Positions 6,477 to 8,297 of a DNA stretch of 8,297 nucleotides are shown piece after piece. The stretch is from Lachnospiraceae bacterium UBA7109 (GTDB lineage: Bacteria > Bacillota > Clostridia > Lachnospirales > Lachnospiraceae), in the NCBI GenBank assembly GCA_002492335.1, contig DKYD01000022.1:1757-10053 (forward strand). The letters are read 5' to 3'. Position 1 is the first letter of the stretch, and the number at the start of each line of letters is the position of its first letter. Position numbers and translations under genes: made by a program. The notes beneath the pieces were generated by a model. The model saw only the letters and a list, made by a program, of their open reading frames with translations, made no database searches and was not told the origin of the DNA.

Positions 6477-7046
6477 ATGATGGCTTATATTTATATTGCG
6501 TTTGTAGATACGCCGGGATTTTTTGCGGCATTAATCCGTAAATTTTTGAAACAGCGATATGTTCACGTTGTGATAGCCGCTGATGCAATGCTGACAGAGG
6601 CATATAGCGTAGGGAGAAGAACTCCGGCGATTCCGTTCTTTTCCGGATTTGAAAGGGAAGATAAAAACAAGATTCTTCATACTTTTCCAACAGCGTTTTA
6701 CCGAATCTGTGAATTATCCTGTACTAAACAGCAAAAACAAGAAATTATGGAACGATTACATACAGATTGGAGAAAAAGGTTCCATATCCACTATGCGGTA
6801 ATTGGATTACCATTTATTGTAATGGGCATTCCTTTTTATCTGAAAAATCAATATACATGTTCCTCTTATATAGCAAGGCTTTTGCAGGAAAAAGGGATAT
6901 GTGTTTCGGAAAAACATTTTTCGCTTGTAACACCGAAAGATTTTTTTAGATATAAAAAAATGCGGGTGATTTTTGAAGGAGAATTATCTGAAATTACGTC
7001 GGAATGCCCACAGTGTGTGTTAGAAAGTGTTTCTACTTATGAATAG
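6477..7046 (+). CDS. Permuted papain-like (YiiX/NlpC-P60 type) thiol hydrolase
   Basis: 189 residues from the ATG at 6477, or 188 from the next ATG at 6480. AAGAGGA at 6466-6472 supports these starts over the in-frame ATG at 6426, which lies deep inside the preceding gene. The layout matches circularly permuted papain-fold enzymes: an early strand then a conserved His (H30 in YVHVVIA), an acidic residue soon after (E41 in LTEAY), and a late nucleophile Cys (C128 in QYTCSSYIARLL). A hydrophobic stretch at about 106-121 precedes the Cys. Members of this superfamily cleave amide or ester bonds in peptidoglycan peptides, lipids or proteins. There is no signal peptide, so a cytoplasmic or membrane-face role, perhaps on lipid substrates, is possible. 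The assignment rests on the motif pattern, not on alignment. Confidence 0.65.
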   Translation: MMAYIYIAFVDTPGFFAALIRKFLKQRYVHVVIAADAMLTEAYSVGRRTPAIPFFSGFEREDKNKILHTFPTAFYRICELSCTKQQKQEIMERLHTDWRKRFHIHYAVIGLPFIVMGIPFYLKNQYTCSSYIARLLQEKGICVSEKHFSLVTPKDFFRYKKMRVIFEGELSEITSECPQCVLESVSTYE

Positions 7047-8067
7047 TAAAAAACAAAATATAGTGTTGGATGTGGGAATATTTGCAGCCGTTATGACATT
7101 CACATTTTGGAGCGTTTTTCGGAACCAGAATATGGCGGATATAGTAGATACTGTCCAAATGCTATCAATACCCTCTCTTGTGGCGGCAGTTATCCTGTCC
7201 GTCTTTTATGTAGCAGGAGAGGGCAGTATGATCTGTTATCTGCTGAAGGGAGTAGGCGATAAGGCAAAACTGTTGCGTTGTATTACATATTCGTTCATTG
7301 GCTTTTTCTTTTCAGGTATCACACCGTCTGCAACGGGCGGACAGCCGATGCAGCTATATTATATGAAAAAAGACGGACATTCCATTTCTGCATCCACTGT
7401 AGTACTGATGACTGTAGCGGTTGTTTATAAATTTGTGCTTGTTGTGACAGGAATAGGTATTCTGCTTTTTTGGAGAGAGCCGCTTAAAGAGTATCTGGAA
7501 GGATATTATTCGCTGTATTTTGTGGGATTATCCTTGAATGTTGCTTTAGTAATCATATTGCTTTTGATTATGTTCTCTCCGGGAATCATTATGACAATCT
7601 TTTCCAAGATAGAAGAACTTTTGGTGGCTTTCAGATTTTGGAAGAAATCGGAGAAAAGAAAAGGCAAAGTAAATCAATTTTTAGCAGGCTACCGGGAAAC
7701 GGTTTGCTTTTTGAAAAATCATAAAAAACTGATAGTTGTAACTATTGTTTGTACATTCCTGCAAAGATTTAGTATATTTGTTCTTACTTATGTGGTATAT
7801 CGTGGACTGGGATTGAATGGATTTGCCATGATAGATGTTGTGTTGCTGCAGGCATCCGTTTATATAGCGGTAGATATGCTTCCGATTCCCGGAGCGCAGG
7901 GGATTACAGAAGCGATATATAAAAAAATATTTAGAAATATTTTTCCCGGACAATATCTGATCGTTTCTATGTGTATTACAAGGGGAATCAGTTTTTACTT
8001 TATTATGATAGTCAGCTTTGGAGTGTGGGGAATCGCATATCTGAAGAACAATAGGAAAAGTGAATAG
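7039..8067 (+). CDS. Lysylphosphatidylglycerol synthase TM-region (UPF0104/MprF-flippase-like) membrane protein
   Basis: About 342 residues and roughly eight hydrophobic helices, with the two family signatures GITPSATGGQPMQ (about residues 94-106) and PIPGAQGITEA (about 279-289). This is the stand-alone membrane domain seen in MprF flippases, YbhN and AglD. The aminoacyl-transferase domain of full MprF is absent, so it is not a lysyl-PG synthase by itself. Relatives are proposed lipid or glycolipid flippases. An ATG at 7039 is chosen: it overlaps the preceding gene by eight bases and suits translational coupling. A GTG at 7027 would add four residues, and neither has a strong ribosome binding site. 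As the last gene of the operon it may move a glycolipid or lipid-linked intermediate made by the upstream enzymes (inference). Confidence 0.88.
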   Translation: MNSKKQNIVLDVGIFAAVMTFTFWSVFRNQNMADIVDTVQMLSIPSLVAAVILSVFYVAGEGSMICYLLKGVGDKAKLLRCITYSFIGFFFSGITPSATGGQPMQLYYMKKDGHSISASTVVLMTVAVVYKFVLVVTGIGILLFWREPLKEYLEGYYSLYFVGLSLNVALVIILLLIMFSPGIIMTIFSKIEELLVAFRFWKKSEKRKGKVNQFLAGYRETVCFLKNHKKLIVVTIVCTFLQRFSIFVLTYVVYRGLGLNGFAMIDVVLLQASVYIAVDMLPIPGAQGITEAIYKKIFRNIFPGQYLIVSMCITRGISFYFIMIVSFGVWGIAYLKNNRKSE

Positions 8068-8075
8068 GAAGGGAA

Positions 8076-8107
8076 CCCACCAAATAAAAAAACGGAGTTT
8101 TGGTGGG
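8076..8107 (+). other. Stem-loop downstream of the operon, loop complementary to the terminator 5' arm
   Basis: CCCACCAAA at 8076-8084 pairs perfectly with TTTGGTGGG at 8099-8107 around a 14-base loop. It begins nine bases after the last stop codon and is not followed by a T run, so it is not itself a terminator. The loop segment 8087-8098 can pair with 8136-8147 (12 positions, one G-U), which overlaps the terminator stem. This allows either a pseudoknot or an antiterminator fold. No known riboswitch class is recognised. Confidence 0.55.
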
Positions 8108-8122
8108 ATACTGTTCGTGTGT

Positions 8123-8169
8123 AAAGCTCTTTCTTAACTTCGTTTTTGGAAGTTTGGAGGGAGTTTTTT
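8123..8169 (+). terminator. Intrinsic terminator after the operon
   Basis: CTCTTTCTTAACTTC at 8127-8141 pairs with GAAGTTTGGAGGGAG at 8149-8163 around the loop GTTTTTG, with three G-U pairs and one mismatch (8135/8155). It is followed by six T at 8164-8169; the AAAG at 8123-8126 can extend the stem into the T run. It lies 55 bases after the last stop codon and would end the eight-gene transcript. Part of its 5' arm is also complementary to 8087-8098, so termination may be conditional. Confidence 0.72.
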
Positions 8170-8209
8170 CGTTTGACGAAAAGTAATGCTGTATGGCGAA
8201 TAAGTCAAA

Positions 8210-8238
8210 TTGGATATTATATTGAAATTTTGTATAGA
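8210..8238 (+). promoter_or_regulatory. Possible sigma-A promoter for a gene leaving the right edge
   Basis: TTGGAT at 8210-8215 and TATAGA at 8233-8238 are separated by 17 bases, a fair match to the vegetative consensus. A ribosome binding site-like AAGGA at 8279-8283 stands six bases before an ATG at 8290, so a gene probably starts there and runs out of the window after about two codons. AT-rich DNA gives such matches by chance, so this is tentative. Between them, a seven-pair stem (8239-8257 region, AACTGGA with TCCGGTT) is also present. Confidence 0.35.
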
Positions 8239-8297
8239 AAACTGGAGAAATTCCGGTTAAAAAAATACTGGAGTATATAAGGAACTCGTATGCTCTA

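Noticed and set aside
7039..8067. Annotation as a full MprF lysylphosphatidylglycerol synthase.
   Set aside because: Only the membrane domain signatures are present; there is no C-terminal aminoacyl-transferase domain, and the protein ends right after the last helix.
8239..8260. Stem AACTGGA / TCCGGTT followed by a run of A, as a reverse-strand terminator.
   Set aside because: On the reverse strand only four T follow the stem, and no reverse-strand gene ends here.
1..8297. CRISPR arrays, tRNA or rRNA genes, and IS terminal repeats.
   Set aside because: No regularly spaced repeats, no tRNA cloverleaf or rRNA segments, and no transposase gene were seen in either strand.

Overview
The window reads as a Bacillota chromosome segment of the class Clostridia, most likely Lachnospiraceae. 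This is judged from the relaxase type, the strong AGGAGG-type ribosome binding sites, tightly packed genes with overlapping stops and starts, and the recognisable protein families. No search was run, so the taxonomy is inference. All real genes are on the + strand.

Region 1 (1-1119) is the tail of a conjugation module. It holds a relaxase open through the left edge, followed by the first 12 codons of a PcfB-like gene that then hits a stop. Region 2 (about 1107-1306) starts abruptly inside the C-terminal part of an ApbE-type FAD:protein FMN transferase. An integrative element has therefore been joined, by deletion or rearrangement (or by misassembly), to a different locus. The base composition also appears to become more AT-rich after this point.

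Region 3 (1307-1457) is a leader. A long imperfect hairpin followed by seven T ends three bases before the start codon of the next gene and buries that gene's Shine-Dalgarno sequence in its 3' arm.

Region 4 (1458-8067) is a compact eight-gene apparent operon with no gap above about 25 bases: a DUF368/PopT-type polyprenyl-phosphate transporter, a PAP2 phosphatase, a GtrB-GtrA type glycosyltransferase fusion, a membrane-anchored NAGPA-type phosphodiester glycosidase, a small two-helix membrane protein, a second family 2 glycosyltransferase, a permuted papain-like thiol hydrolase, and a flippase-like membrane protein of the lysylphosphatidylglycerol synthase TM family. The glycosyltransferase/GtrA gene ends in two copies of a 54-bp repeat that also provides its stop codon and the ribosome binding site of the next gene. 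Read together, the genes suggest an envelope glycan or glycolipid pathway built on undecaprenyl phosphate: make and flip a lipid-linked sugar, modify an outer polymer, then dephosphorylate the carrier and return it. The exact product is not known from sequence.

Region 5 (8068-8297) has no complete gene. It holds an intrinsic terminator, an upstream hairpin whose loop can pair with the terminator's 5' arm (a possible attenuator or pseudoknot), and a plausible promoter and start codon for a gene running off the right edge.
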